64,000 nt of DNA from the NCBI GenBank assembly GCA_016187725.1, contig JACPJE010000099.1, positions 1 to 64,000 on the forward strand, read 5' to 3'. The translations under genes and the position numbers were made by a program. This stretch comes from Candidatus Latescibacterota bacterium (GTDB taxonomy: Bacteria; Latescibacterota; UBA2968; UBA8231). Numbering within the stretch: position 1 is the stretch's first letter; the number at the start of each line of letters is the position of its first letter. This document shows positions 1 to 8,722 of the stretch, in pieces. The notes below the pieces were generated by a model. The model saw nothing but the letters and a program-made list of their open reading frames with translations, ran no database searches and was not told where the DNA came from.

Positions 1-197
1 GGGTCGGTGCCAAGTTCCGAATGGAGGATGGGATACCGCCTCATCCTCGCCGGCCAGTCGGACAGGTCCCCATCGATCTTGATCCCCTCCACTGGCACGG
101 CGATAGCCACGGCCCCGTTGTGGGCTTCGGCTGAAGAGGCCAGCCCGAGCAGGCAGAGGCTACAGAGAGCCAGCCTACTCATCTTTATGCGTTTCAT
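1..197 (-). CDS. Partial secreted protein (3' end off window): signal peptide followed by a CBM9-like segment
   Basis: Reverse-strand reading from ATG at 197 gives MKRIKMSRLALCSLCLLGLASSAEAHNGAVAIAVPVEGIKIDGDLSDWPARMRRYPILHSELGTD, open to the window edge. Signal peptide plus 'IDGDLSDW' motif. Absent from the ORF track because it runs off the edge. Confidence 0.7.
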   Translation of the reverse strand, partial: MKRIKMSRLALCSLCLLGLASSAEAHNGAVAIAVPVEGIKIDGDLSDWPARMRRYPILHSELGTD

Positions 198-250
198 GAT
201 CCTCTCCCTGGATTGCCGGGGTTCTGCTCCATCTGTATATTCCCCCTGAG

Positions 251-487
251 ATGAAGCCCTTTGAGGTCATCAGTGAGATCACTCAGATCGAACCGATTGC
301 TGTGGGCAGTGCCATTCGCGACCTCGCCAGACTCCGCAGACTATACGGTCCCGGCCGCTGGCGCAAGCTCAAAGGAGTTGCGCTGATCCGTCTCAGAGAT
401 GGCATTATCCGCCGCGCTGAACTGCACTGGTACGAGGCGCACGGCATCGGCAGAAAGGAAATCAAGCGCAAATGTTATCTGGACTAG
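251..487 (+). CDS. Small conserved hypothetical protein (…GRWRKLKGVALIRL…AELHWYEAHGIGRKE…)
   Basis: 78-aa ORF; strongly patterned C-terminus recalled as a widespread small family; followed immediately by a second small ORF. Confidence 0.75.
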   Translation: MKPFEVISEITQIEPIAVGSAIRDLARLRRLYGPGRWRKLKGVALIRLRDGIIRRAELHWYEAHGIGRKEIKRKCYLD

Positions 488-491
488 ACCT

Positions 492-758
492 ATGACCACG
501 ACACCTAGAAGATCATCCGTATCGCGCTTTGGAATCTGCGTGGACAATGCAGAGTACCCTGCCTCATTGGAACTCCATAAGATATATCGCGTGCTCCCGG
601 ACAAGGATGCGGATCGGCATGGAGATTTGCGCGTCGTCGATGAGAGCGGCGAAGACTATCTCTATCCGGCGGAGTACTTCGTCCTGGTGGATTTTCCACC
701 TAAAACTGTGAAGACGCTCAACAAATCATACGCGCGCAGCATTCAGCACGCTGGCTGA
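492..758 (+). CDS. Small conserved hypothetical protein (…YPASLELHKIYRVLPDKDADRHGDLRVVDESGEDYLYP…)
   Basis: ATG at 492, 4 nt after the stop of 251..487, in frame with the listed ORF 399..758; 88 aa; characteristic partner of the upstream family. Confidence 0.75.
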   Translation: MTTTPRRSSVSRFGICVDNAEYPASLELHKIYRVLPDKDADRHGDLRVVDESGEDYLYPAEYFVLVDFPPKTVKTLNKSYARSIQHAG

Positions 759-852
759 CCAGCGCCTGAGGTACAGGGACGATCATTCCCGCCATCTTTT
801 GAACCCGCCTCCTTTTTGCCCCGAAATATACGCCATCCCGGGACACCAACAA

Positions 853-885
853 TAAAAAAGGCTCTGGAACCGACGTCCCAGAGCC
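853..885 (-). terminator. Rho-independent terminator (minus direction)
   Basis: Stem ggctctgg…ccagagcc preceded by AAAAAA on + (reads as hairpin + TTTTTT on -). Confidence 0.6.
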
Positions 886-910
886 CTGTACTTCAGCAGC
901 TTAGCGCTCT

Positions 911-949
911 TCACTTCAGCAAGAGCATCCTCTTCACCTGCTCCTGACC
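911..949 (-). pseudogene. C-terminal remnant of a FlgD-Ig/T9SS-like sorted protein (…QEQVKRMLLLK*)
   Basis: Minus strand reads QEQVKRMLLLK-stop, the typical last residues of FlgD-Ig-tailed proteins (compare …WHQTRKLLLLK* of the CDS at 57794); no upstream ORF in this frame. Confidence 0.5.
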
Positions 950-1066
950 TCCAGATTAGACCTCAGGGATTTGGAACTCCGCCTCAAGCACGACCTCACC
1001 TTGCGCCTGGGCGGCATGTTGGTAGCCGGCATCATCCTGGTCGCCACTCTGGTCAAAATCCTCTGA
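950..1066 (+). pseudogene. C-terminal remnant of a coiled-coil/TM small protein
   Basis: Plus strand reads SRLDLRDLELRLKHDLTLRLGGMLVAGIILVATLVKIL-stop; coiled coil plus C-terminal TM helix typical of a small conserved family; N-terminus missing. Confidence 0.5.
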
Positions 1067-1102
1067 TACCCGCCAATCATCCTACTTTAGGCGACTCCGT
1101 TT

Positions 1103-4100
1103 TCACCTGATATAGCTCATCCTCCGCACCTGGGTAAAATCCCCGGCGCTCAGACGATAAAAATAGATGCCGCTGGCAACCACCGCCCCTGCTCCGTCCC
1201 GTCCGTCCCAGGCCACCTGATACATCCCCGCCTCCTGCACCCCTGCCTCCAGCGTCCGGATGCGCTGGCCGGCCAGGTCGTAGACCTCCAGAACGACCAG
1301 GGCCGGCTCGTTCAGTTGATAACGAATCTGGGTGGAGGCGTTGAAGGGGTTGGGGTAGTTCTGCTCCAGCCGGGCCTCCCTGGGCAGACCCAGCAGCTGG
1401 CGGGCTAGCGCCAGCAACTTGGCTTGGGCCTCGCGCCCGAAGTTGTCGGCGAAGAGGAAGAAATCCGAAAAATCGACCTCCCCGTTGCCGCTCAGGTCGT
1501 AGGAGGCGTCCCAGCCAGTGTCCCCTTCACTCTGGCCAAAATGGTCGGCGAAGAGAAAGAAGTCGGAAAAGTCCACCGCGCCGTTGCCGTCGAAGTCAGC
1601 CGGCAGGGCCGCCTGGGCGCTGAGGGTGGCCACGGCGTGGGTCTCCTGGGCGACTTCTCCGCTGGCCGTGGTATTGAAGCTGATGCGGCTGATCACCAAC
1701 TCCGCGCTGGAGGAAAAGCCGTTCAGCACCTCGAAGGAAAAGGTGCCCAGCGCGCCATCTCCGGCGCTGCCATCCCCGCTGCCCAGGACCGTGCCGCCCA
1801 GGTCCACCCTCCCCTCCTTCTCCCCCACCAGGGACACCAGGCCGGGGATGAAGAGGCTGGGGGCAAAGCTGCCGCTCACGTAGCGCAGTTGGGTGGGATC
1901 GTACTCCAGGCGCGCGCTCCAACCTTTCATCTGGGGGGCGCCCTGGACGTTCAGTTGCACCTGCACCGCGTCTCCGGCCCGCACCCCATCCTTCTGCCGC
2001 TGCTGCTGGTCTCCGGCGGCCAGGTCGAAGTCCATGGAGATGGGACCGGTCTGTTCCTGGCTCCCCCCGCTGATGGTCCCCACTGCCTGGATGCTCTGCT
2101 TGATCCGGCCCTGGTCCAGGGTCCTGAAACTGATCTGGGTGGCCCTGAGGGTGGTGCTGGCCGAGAACCCGGGCAGCACCTCGAAGGAGAGGCTGCCCAG
2201 CAGGCCAGACCCCGAGTTGGAGGCAGCGCTGCCCAGCACGGCCCCGCCCACCTCGACCTGGCCAGCGGCCTCGGCCACCAGGGGCACCAGCCCGGGGATG
2301 AAGGTGCCGGGCGCAAAGCTGCTGCCCACGTAGCGCAACTGGTCAGGGTTGAACTGCAGTTGGAGGCCCCAGCCGCTGATGCCCGGGGCGTCCTCCACGT
2401 GGAGCTGCACCTGGATGGTCTGGCCGGGGCTGGCCCCCTCGTAGCGGCGGAGTCCCTGGTCCCCCTGCCCCGCATCGAAATCGAGGGCCACAGGGCCCGT
2501 AGAGGCCGGCTCCGGCTCCTCCACCACCACCTCGACGGCGCAGGCGCCGATCTGGGTGCGGTAATTTTCAAACCATTCCACCTCCACCCAGCCCTGCTGG
2601 ATGGCCTGCTCCAGCCGCTGGCTGGACCAGGCGGCCAGATCGTCCCCGTCGCCCCAGCGGGGTGCCACTCCGGACTCCCAATGGGTGCCAGAGGCGATGT
2701 CGGCCGCCGCAGGCTCGGCGGCGGCGGCCACGATCAGATGATAGGTGCCCGCCTCCTGCGGGGCGGCCAGGTCCACCCCCACGGAGTGGCGGGTGCTGCC
2801 GGACAGCACCCGGCCTTCGATGGCCCGGTACCCGGTCTGCCTTTCCCCCCAGCTCTGGACGAGGACCAGCTGGAAGATCTCGCTGCGGGGATGGGTGTTC
2901 TCCACCTCGACCTCCAGCTGGCCGCTGATCTTGGCCCCCGGGCTCAGCTTCAGCGTCGGGGAGAAGGGCGCCAGCGGGGTCTGGTTCAACTGCCCTGAAA
3001 CCAGGGAGACCCGATCCCGGGCCTCCTGGAGCGCCGCAGTCTTGAACGAGAGACTGTAGGCCCCGGTCTGGCCTTCCTGGGCCGTCCCTACTTCGAGCAG
3101 ATAGTTTCCAGCGGGCAGTTCCTGGGTGAATTGGGCCTGTTCGCCGGCGGCCAGCGCTCTGGCCGACCCGACGAGGTTGGCTGCCTGGCGATCGGCCAGC
3201 ACCGCCCCCTGGTAGAGGGCCAGGCTGAGGGCGTACCGGGTGGCGCTCAGGCCGAGCTGCACCTGGGCGCGGTCCTGCAGGCGGAAGGGATAGAATTGCA
3301 GCTGACCCTCAGCGCTGAGCTGGCCGGTGTAGTTGCCCGGCTCGATGGCGGTGTTGAGCACCAGCAGGTCGCTGCCGCTCTGGAGGCTCAGGGTGTAGGC
3401 CCCGGCGCCTTGGTCGGCGTAGGAATGGACCCGCACCTGGTAGGCACCGGTGAAGGGCAGGGCGTACTCCCCGATCAGCGAGTTGAGATCCTCGCCCCCG
3501 TCGTCGTCAGCGGCCAGCACCTCATCCCCCCTCACCAGCTCCACATAGGGATCGAAGTCCTCGCTTTCCACCCCGATCGCCACCACCTGCCCGGCCGTGC
3601 CGTCGAGGATGTAGGTGTCCACGTCCCCGGCCGGCGACAGCCTCCCCTCCCGCGCCTGGCCCGCCAGCAGGGAGGGCTCGGCGCTCTGGTCTTCGTCGTC
3701 GGCCACTGCCTCAGCGGACAGCTGCAGGGTGAAGGACCCGGTGGTCCCCGAGATCAGGGGCCGGGCTTCGATCAGGTACTGGCCGGCCGGCAAGAGCAGC
3801 TCCAGGCGCGAGTTGACCCCTTCCCCGCCGTCGTCGTCCTCGGCCAGCAGGTTTTCCGCCGACCGGTCAGCCACCCCCCCGCCGCGGTACAGGCTGAGGA
3901 AGGCGTCGAAGTCATCGGAAAGCAGCTCGATCTCCACCGCCGCCGGCCCGTCCAGGGCAAAGGGATAGAGCTGTAGCTGGCCGACCTCGCTGATCTGGCC
4001 GCTGAGGCTGCCCGTGCCGACCTGGGTGTTGGCTGAAATCGGCGGGGTCACATCGTCGACGCCGAGCCGGTACGCGCCGGTGCCCTCGTCCCCCAGCGCG

Positions 4101-6139
4101 TGCACCCGCACCCCGTAGGCGCCGCCGAAGGGCAACACAAAACCGCTGATCAGCGAGTTGAAGCCTTCCCCTCCGTCGTCGTCGACCGCGATCAACTCGC
4201 CGGCGAATTCGAGTTCGACAAAGGCGTCGAAATCCTCGGACTCCAGGCTGATATCGACCACCTCGCCGGCCTGGCCGGCAAAGGAGTGCAGGTCGATGTC
4301 ACCGGCGGGGAAGAGCCCACCGCTGAGGGGTACTCCATAGCTGAGGGCAATCGACCCGGCCTGGTCCTCATCTGCGCCCAGCACTGCCTGCTGCAGGCTC
4401 AATATATAGACTCCCGTGGCCTCGCGGTCAAAGGAACGCACCTCCACCAAATAGTCGCCCGCCTCCAGGGGAAGTGCGAGCAGGGCATTCAGACTCCCTC
4501 CCCCATCGTCGTCGGCGGCGATCTGGTTTTCCGGGCTGAGGTCCTCCAGCCCCTGACCGGCATAGAGGGTCAGATAGGCGTCGAAGTCCTCCGAATTCAG
4601 CTCCAGTTGCACCTGGGTCAATTGGCTGAGGGTGAAGGTGTAGATATGGATAGCCCCACCCTGCTCCAGCACCCCGCTTTGCTCTGCCAGCCCGCTCACC
4701 GGGCCGGGCTCAAGCTGGCCGATCAGGGTCCAGGGGGCCTGCTGTCTGGTGGCCCCGACGGTGTACCTGCCCTCCCCGGCATCGCTGTACGCGTGCACCA
4801 CGACCAGATAGGTGCCGCTGGTGGGAATGACGAAGTCGTCGATGAGCGCATTGGTGCCTTCGCCCCCGTCGTCATCCACGGCGATGGCCTCGTCTGAGAT
4901 CATCAGTTCGAGGTAGGCGTCGAAATCCTCCGACTCCAGGCTCAGGTCGATCACGTCCCCGGCAGCGGCGTCGAACACATAGGCATCGGTGTCTCCCTGG
5001 GGGAACAACCCCCCTGCCAGGGTCTGCCCCAGCTCCAGGGTGACCGGGCCGGCACTGTCCTCGTCTGCGCCCAGGGGCGTGGATACCAGTTCCAGCTCAA
5101 AGGCCCCCGTGTCCCCGGCGGAGAAAGCCCGCACCTCCACCAGGTAGGTGCCCGCCTCCAGGGGCTGGGAGAGCAGGGAGTTGGTCCCTCCGCCCCCGTC
5201 GTCGTCCACCCCCAGCAGGTTCGCCTCGGTGCGATCCTCTGGCGCACTCCCTGCATACAGGCTCAGAAAGGTGTCGAAATCCTCTGAATTGAGGCGCACC
5301 TGCACCTGGGATAGCTGGTCCACGGTGAGCAGGTAGAGATAGATCGACCCAGCCTGGTCCAGGGTGTGGTCAGTTAGACCTTGGGCAAGGGCCCCCTGGT
5401 ACACCACCGGCGCCCCGCCCTCACTCACCGAAAAGGTGTAGGCGCCGGCGCCGGCGTCGCTGTAGGCGTGGACCCGCACCAGGTAGGTACCGCTAGCCGG
5501 CAGGGTAAAATCGTCGATCAGGGAGTTGGTCCCCTCGCCCCCGTCGTCGTCCACCGCCACCACCTCCCCTTCGTATTCCAGCTCCAGGTACGCGTCGAAT
5601 TCCCCGCTGCTCAGGGCGATGTCCAGCACCTCGCCCAACTGTCCCTCGAACTGGTACCCATCCACGTCCCCCAGCGGCAAGAGCTGCCCAGCCAACTCCC
5701 CGGTGTCATAGGTCAGGGCCACCGGCCCCCCCGCATCCTCATCGGCTTGCTGGGTGGCCGCGACCTTGGGGGCCGGAAAGTACGCCGGAGGCTTGCTCAA
5801 CTGTGGTTGCTGGCGGCTGAGGCGCTGCAGCTTCTCCCGCCACCCCTGCGGTGCCAGCTGGGCCTGGCTGGCTGGCTTGTCACTCGACGCCCGGCTCTGC
5901 CGGCGGGCGGCGGCCTGCAGCTTCTCCAGCAGGGCCGCCTGCTTTTCGCCGCCCACGGCCCAGCGCGCCGCTGGCCCGGCCTTGTAGTCCAGGAGTTCCT
6001 CGCGCCGGTGGCGCGCGGCAGTCCCCAGCTTTTCGAGTTGTTCCGGCTGCCCTGCCCTCGCCGGCTGGGGGGAAAAAACTCCCAGATTCAGGACCCCGAT
6101 CAGCACTGCCACCCCATAACTGCCTGCTCTAGTGCGCAT
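1103..6139 (-). CDS. Giant secreted multidomain protein: signal peptide, 8 PPC-like repeats, 2 cohesin-like domains, dockerin-like duplicated Ca motif, FlgD-Ig C-terminal sorting domain
   Basis: Start set at MRTRAGSYGVAVLIG…PARA signal peptide. Repeated 'VDDDGGEGTNSL…GTYLVRVHAYSDAGAGAYTFSV'; two 'VQLxVxxAPxxxGWxxxLxxxPxQLRYVxxSFAP' modules; 'DFDGNGAVDFSDFFLFADHFG…DLSGNGEVDFSDFFLFADNFG'; ends 'NYPNPFNASTQIRYQL…GIYFYRLSAGDFTQVRRMSYIR'. Confidence 0.9.
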   Translation of the reverse strand: MRTRAGSYGVAVLIGVLNLGVFSPQPARAGQPEQLEKLGTAARHRREELLDYKAGPAARWAVGGEKQAALLEKLQAAARRQSRASSDKPASQAQLAPQGWREKLQRLSRQQPQLSKPPAYFPAPKVAATQQADEDAGGPVALTYDTGELAGQLLPLGDVDGYQFEGQLGEVLDIALSSGEFDAYLELEYEGEVVAVDDDGGEGTNSLIDDFTLPASGTYLVRVHAYSDAGAGAYTFSVSEGGAPVVYQGALAQGLTDHTLDQAGSIYLYLLTVDQLSQVQVRLNSEDFDTFLSLYAGSAPEDRTEANLLGVDDDGGGGTNSLLSQPLEAGTYLVEVRAFSAGDTGAFELELVSTPLGADEDSAGPVTLELGQTLAGGLFPQGDTDAYVFDAAAGDVIDLSLESEDFDAYLELMISDEAIAVDDDGGEGTNALIDDFVIPTSGTYLVVVHAYSDAGEGRYTVGATRQQAPWTLIGQLEPGPVSGLAEQSGVLEQGGAIHIYTFTLSQLTQVQLELNSEDFDAYLTLYAGQGLEDLSPENQIAADDDGGGSLNALLALPLEAGDYLVEVRSFDREATGVYILSLQQAVLGADEDQAGSIALSYGVPLSGGLFPAGDIDLHSFAGQAGEVVDISLESEDFDAFVELEFAGELIAVDDDGGEGFNSLISGFVLPFGGAYGVRVHALGDEGTGAYRLGVDDVTPPISANTQVGTGSLSGQISEVGQLQLYPFALDGPAAVEIELLSDDFDAFLSLYRGGGVADRSAENLLAEDDDGGEGVNSRLELLLPAGQYLIEARPLISGTTGSFTLQLSAEAVADDEDQSAEPSLLAGQAREGRLSPAGDVDTYILDGTAGQVVAIGVESEDFDPYVELVRGDEVLAADDDGGEDLNSLIGEYALPFTGAYQVRVHSYADQGAGAYTLSLQSGSDLLVLNTAIEPGNYTGQLSAEGQLQFYPFRLQDRAQVQLGLSATRYALSLALYQGAVLADRQAANLVGSARALAAGEQAQFTQELPAGNYLLEVGTAQEGQTGAYSLSFKTAALQEARDRVSLVSGQLNQTPLAPFSPTLKLSPGAKISGQLEVEVENTHPRSEIFQLVLVQSWGERQTGYRAIEGRVLSGSTRHSVGVDLAAPQEAGTYHLIVAAAAEPAAADIASGTHWESGVAPRWGDGDDLAAWSSQRLEQAIQQGWVEVEWFENYRTQIGACAVEVVVEEPEPASTGPVALDFDAGQGDQGLRRYEGASPGQTIQVQLHVEDAPGISGWGLQLQFNPDQLRYVGSSFAPGTFIPGLVPLVAEAAGQVEVGGAVLGSAASNSGSGLLGSLSFEVLPGFSASTTLRATQISFRTLDQGRIKQSIQAVGTISGGSQEQTGPISMDFDLAAGDQQQRQKDGVRAGDAVQVQLNVQGAPQMKGWSARLEYDPTQLRYVSGSFAPSLFIPGLVSLVGEKEGRVDLGGTVLGSGDGSAGDGALGTFSFEVLNGFSSSAELVISRISFNTTASGEVAQETHAVATLSAQAALPADFDGNGAVDFSDFFLFADHFGQSEGDTGWDASYDLSGNGEVDFSDFFLFADNFGREAQAKLLALARQLLGLPREARLEQNYPNPFNASTQIRYQLNEPALVVLEVYDLAGQRIRTLEAGVQEAGMYQVAWDGRDGAGAVVASGIYFYRLSAGDFTQVRRMSYIR
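3150..5720 (-). repeat. Tandem PPC-like protein repeats, ~340-nt spacing
   Basis: The Asp-Asp-Asp-Gly-Gly codons (cc[g/a]tcgtcgtc on +) recur near 3490, 3830, 4170, 4505, 4865, 5195 and 5540; an eighth unit near 3150-3360 lacks the motif. Confidence 0.8.
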
Positions 6140-6301
6140 GGTCTCGCTCCCTGGTGGGGTGAGCCTCAAAGGGCGCTGTGTCCTTGACGAATCATCCGCA
6201 GCCCCTAAATTCGTTATTTCTAGCTGGTACCTACCGTCAGTGAGCTACAATATAACTCACCATAACCCCGCCCACCTACAATTCGCAGAGGAGTTCGACC
6301 T

Positions 6302-6922
6302 TTGGCACAGATCAAGGCCACCAACATCGTCTGGCACGAAGGACACGTCACCCGCCAGCAGCGCCAGGGCCTGCTCGAGCAGCAGGGCGTGCTGGTCTGG
6401 CTCACCGGCCTGCCCAGTTCGGGCAAGAGCACCATCGCCTTCACCGTGGAGCACGCCCTGGTGGAGCGGGGCCGGCTGGCCTATGTGCTGGACGGGGACA
6501 ACATCCGCCACGGCCTGAACAAGAACCTCGGTTTCTCCGCTGAAGACCGGGCCGAAAACATCCGCCGCATCGGCGAGGTGGGCGCGCTCTTCGCCGATGC
6601 CGGCCTGGTCACCTTGACCAGCTTTGTCAGCCCGTACCGGGCCGACCGCGACGCGGTGCGCGCCCTGATGGCCCCCGGGGATTTTATCGAGGTCTTCGTG
6701 GATACGCCGGTCGAATTGTGCGAGGAGCGCGATCCCAAGGGGCTGTACAAGAAGGCGCGCGCCGGCCAGATCCCCAACTTCACCGGGGTCTCCGACCCCT
6801 ACGAACCCCCCCAGCAGGCCGAACTGGTGCTCCGGACCGCCACCTGCACCCCCCAGGAGGCGGCCCTGCAGATCATCTCCCTGCTAGAGGAGCGCGGCAA
6901 GATCCCGCCCGCCAAGGCCTGA
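6302..6922 (+). CDS. cysC: Adenylylsulfate kinase
   Basis: 'VLVWLTGLPSSGKSTIAFTVEHAL…YVLDGDNIRHGLNKNLGFSAEDRAENIRRIGEV…TLTSFVSPYRADRD' is typical APS kinase; TTG start. Confidence 0.95.
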   Translation: MAQIKATNIVWHEGHVTRQQRQGLLEQQGVLVWLTGLPSSGKSTIAFTVEHALVERGRLAYVLDGDNIRHGLNKNLGFSAEDRAENIRRIGEVGALFADAGLVTLTSFVSPYRADRDAVRALMAPGDFIEVFVDTPVELCEERDPKGLYKKARAGQIPNFTGVSDPYEPPQQAELVLRTATCTPQEAALQIISLLEERGKIPPAKA

Positions 6923-6924
6923 CC

Positions 6925-7314
6925 ATGTCCATCGCCGACCAGCTCCGCTTCGACGACCAAGGCATCGCCCCGGTGGCCATCACCGACCACCTCACCAACC
7001 GCCTGCTGGTGCTGTGCTACATGAACCGCGAGGCCCTGGAGAAAACCGCTGCCGAAGGGGTGGTCTACCTGTACCGGCGGTCCCGGCAGCAGGTGGTGCT
7101 CAAGGGCGAGACCTCAGGCCACGTGCAGCGGGTGCGGGAGATCCGCCTCAACTGCGAGCAGAACTCCCTCGAGGTGCGGGTGGAGCAGGAGGTGGGCGCC
7201 TGTCACGCCGGGTACTTTTCCTGCTATTTCCGCAGCTGGGACGGGGAAAAGGGCCAGTGGGTGGAGCACGAGGAGCGGGTTTTCGATCCGGAAGCCGTGT
7301 ACCATAAAAGCTGA
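6925..7314 (+). CDS. hisI: Phosphoribosyl-AMP cyclohydrolase
   Basis: 'LVLCYMNREALEKTAAEGVVYLYRRSRQQVVLKGETSGHVQRVREIRLNCEQNSL…GACHAGYFSCYFR' HisI pattern; ATG at 6925 within ORF 6718..7314. Confidence 0.93.
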   Translation: MSIADQLRFDDQGIAPVAITDHLTNRLLVLCYMNREALEKTAAEGVVYLYRRSRQQVVLKGETSGHVQRVREIRLNCEQNSLEVRVEQEVGACHAGYFSCYFRSWDGEKGQWVEHEERVFDPEAVYHKS

Positions 7315-7350
7315 CCTCCCCTTCCTTTGGGCGGCAGCCAGGGAGCACCC

Positions 7351-8334
7351 TTGATCCTCAAACGCGCCCTCCAGTTCCTGCTCAGCCTGGGGCTGATGGC
7401 CCTCTTTCTCTACTGGGCCTTCAAGGGCATCGACCCTGCGGCCCTATGGGAGGCGTTGGCGCAGATCTCCCTGCCCTGGGTCCTGGTCCTGCTGCTGGTC
7501 ACCTGTGTCACCCTGCTGCTGCGGGCCTGGCGCTGGCAATTGCTCATGCGCCCCTTTGCCGTGGTATCCATCTGGGACGCCACCCTGGCCCTGACCGTCT
7601 GCTACGCGGCCAATATCGCCATCCCCCGCTCTGGGGAAGCCCTGCGCGCCCTGAGCCTGAACTGGGCCAGGGGTCTGCCGGTCTCCTCGGTGGTGGCCAC
7701 CGTGGTGGTCGAGCGCATCCTCGACCTGATCTGGCTGGTCATCTTCGTGGGGATCTCCCTGCTCCTGCTGCGCGGCAGCCTCGCACAGGCCTTCCCCATG
7801 CTGGCCCCCCTCAGCCTGCTGGCCCTGGTGGGCTGCCTGTTATTGCTGGGGGGACTGGTCCTGGTTTCCCTGTACCGGGAACGGGCCTTGGCGCTGGTCG
7901 CCGCCGCGCTGAACCCGCTCTCGCCGCGTTTCGCCACCGCGGTCTGCACCATGCTGGAGACCTTCACCCACGGCCTGGAAGCCCTGCACAGCCCCGCGGT
8001 CTATGCCGAAATCGCCCTTTCGTCCTTCCTGCTGAATCTGGGGTACGCCCTGATCATCTACTCGGCCTTCAGCTGCTTTGCCGACACCGCCGGCCTGGGA
8101 CTGGGAGCGGCCATCGTCATCATGACCATCTCCTCCATCGGGGTGATCATCCCCACCGTGGCCAGCGCTGGCCCGTACCATTTCCTGTTCAGCCAGGCCC
8201 TGCACCTGCTCTACGCCATCCCCGAATCCAGCGCCCTGGCCTGCGCCACGGCCACCCACGCCCTGGCGACCTGCTTCTACCTGGCGACGGGCGGCCCGGT
8301 CCTGTGGCTGCAGTGGCGCCGGCGGCGCCGCTGA
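7351..8334 (+). CDS. Lysylphosphatidylglycerol synthase TM region / UPF0104-type flippase family membrane protein
   Basis: Multi-TM protein with 'RAWRWQLLMRPF…YAANIAIPRSGEALRALSLNWARGLPVSSVVATVVVERILDLIWLVIF'. Confidence 0.85.
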   Translation: MILKRALQFLLSLGLMALFLYWAFKGIDPAALWEALAQISLPWVLVLLLVTCVTLLLRAWRWQLLMRPFAVVSIWDATLALTVCYAANIAIPRSGEALRALSLNWARGLPVSSVVATVVVERILDLIWLVIFVGISLLLLRGSLAQAFPMLAPLSLLALVGCLLLLGGLVLVSLYRERALALVAAALNPLSPRFATAVCTMLETFTHGLEALHSPAVYAEIALSSFLLNLGYALIIYSAFSCFADTAGLGLGAAIVIMTISSIGVIIPTVASAGPYHFLFSQALHLLYAIPESSALACATATHALATCFYLATGGPVLWLQWRRRRR

Positions 8335-8338
8335 AGCG

Positions 8339-8722
8339 CTAGTCCTCGGCGATCAGATCCTGGGGGTGGGCGTCGATGTACTCGCCCAGGGCCCGCCGCA
8401 CCTCCCGGCTGAGGCGCTTGAATTCGCATCCCAGCAAAGCGTGGCCCTGCTCCACCCGCTGCCACTTCACCTCGGTTTCCACCTCCGCCGCCCCGGCGCT
8501 TCCAGGTACGCGCAAGAGCAGGTCAACCCGGTCCCGGTCGATGACCCGCTCGAAATCGCCGGTGGACGGGGCGCGCAGGCGCACCCCGAATAAGCTGATG
8601 TCAGTGGCGTGAAAGCCCACGTAGTGCTGTGATCCCCTCAGCCGGGCGTCCACCAGCCAGCTCACCCGCACCCGTATCTCCTGGCGCCGCTTCAGACCGA
8701 ATATATCGAGAAATCCGCTCAT
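8339..8722 (-). CDS. PilZ-domain-like protein
   Basis: 'RRQEIRVRVSWLVDARLRGSQHYVGFHATDISLFGVRLRAPS…LGCEFKRLSREVRRALGEYI'; start overlaps the stop of the DUF350 gene. Confidence 0.7.
   Translation of the reverse strand: MSGFLDIFGLKRRQEIRVRVSWLVDARLRGSQHYVGFHATDISLFGVRLRAPSTGDFERVIDRDRVDLLLRVPGSAGAAEVETEVKWQRVEQGHALLGCEFKRLSREVRRALGEYIDAHPQDLIAED

Noticed and set aside
1424-2998. 524-aa plus-strand ORF opposite the giant secreted protein (also 3131..3976, 4100..4897, 5381..6187)
   Set aside because: Antisense shadow ORFs typical of GC-rich genes; translations are low-complexity with no recognisable domain, while the minus strand encodes coherent domains.
3490-5560. Regular ccgtcgtcgtc repeats as a possible CRISPR or satellite
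   Set aside because: They are the DDDGG codons of coding PPC repeats at ~340-nt spacing, with no conserved repeat-spacer layout.
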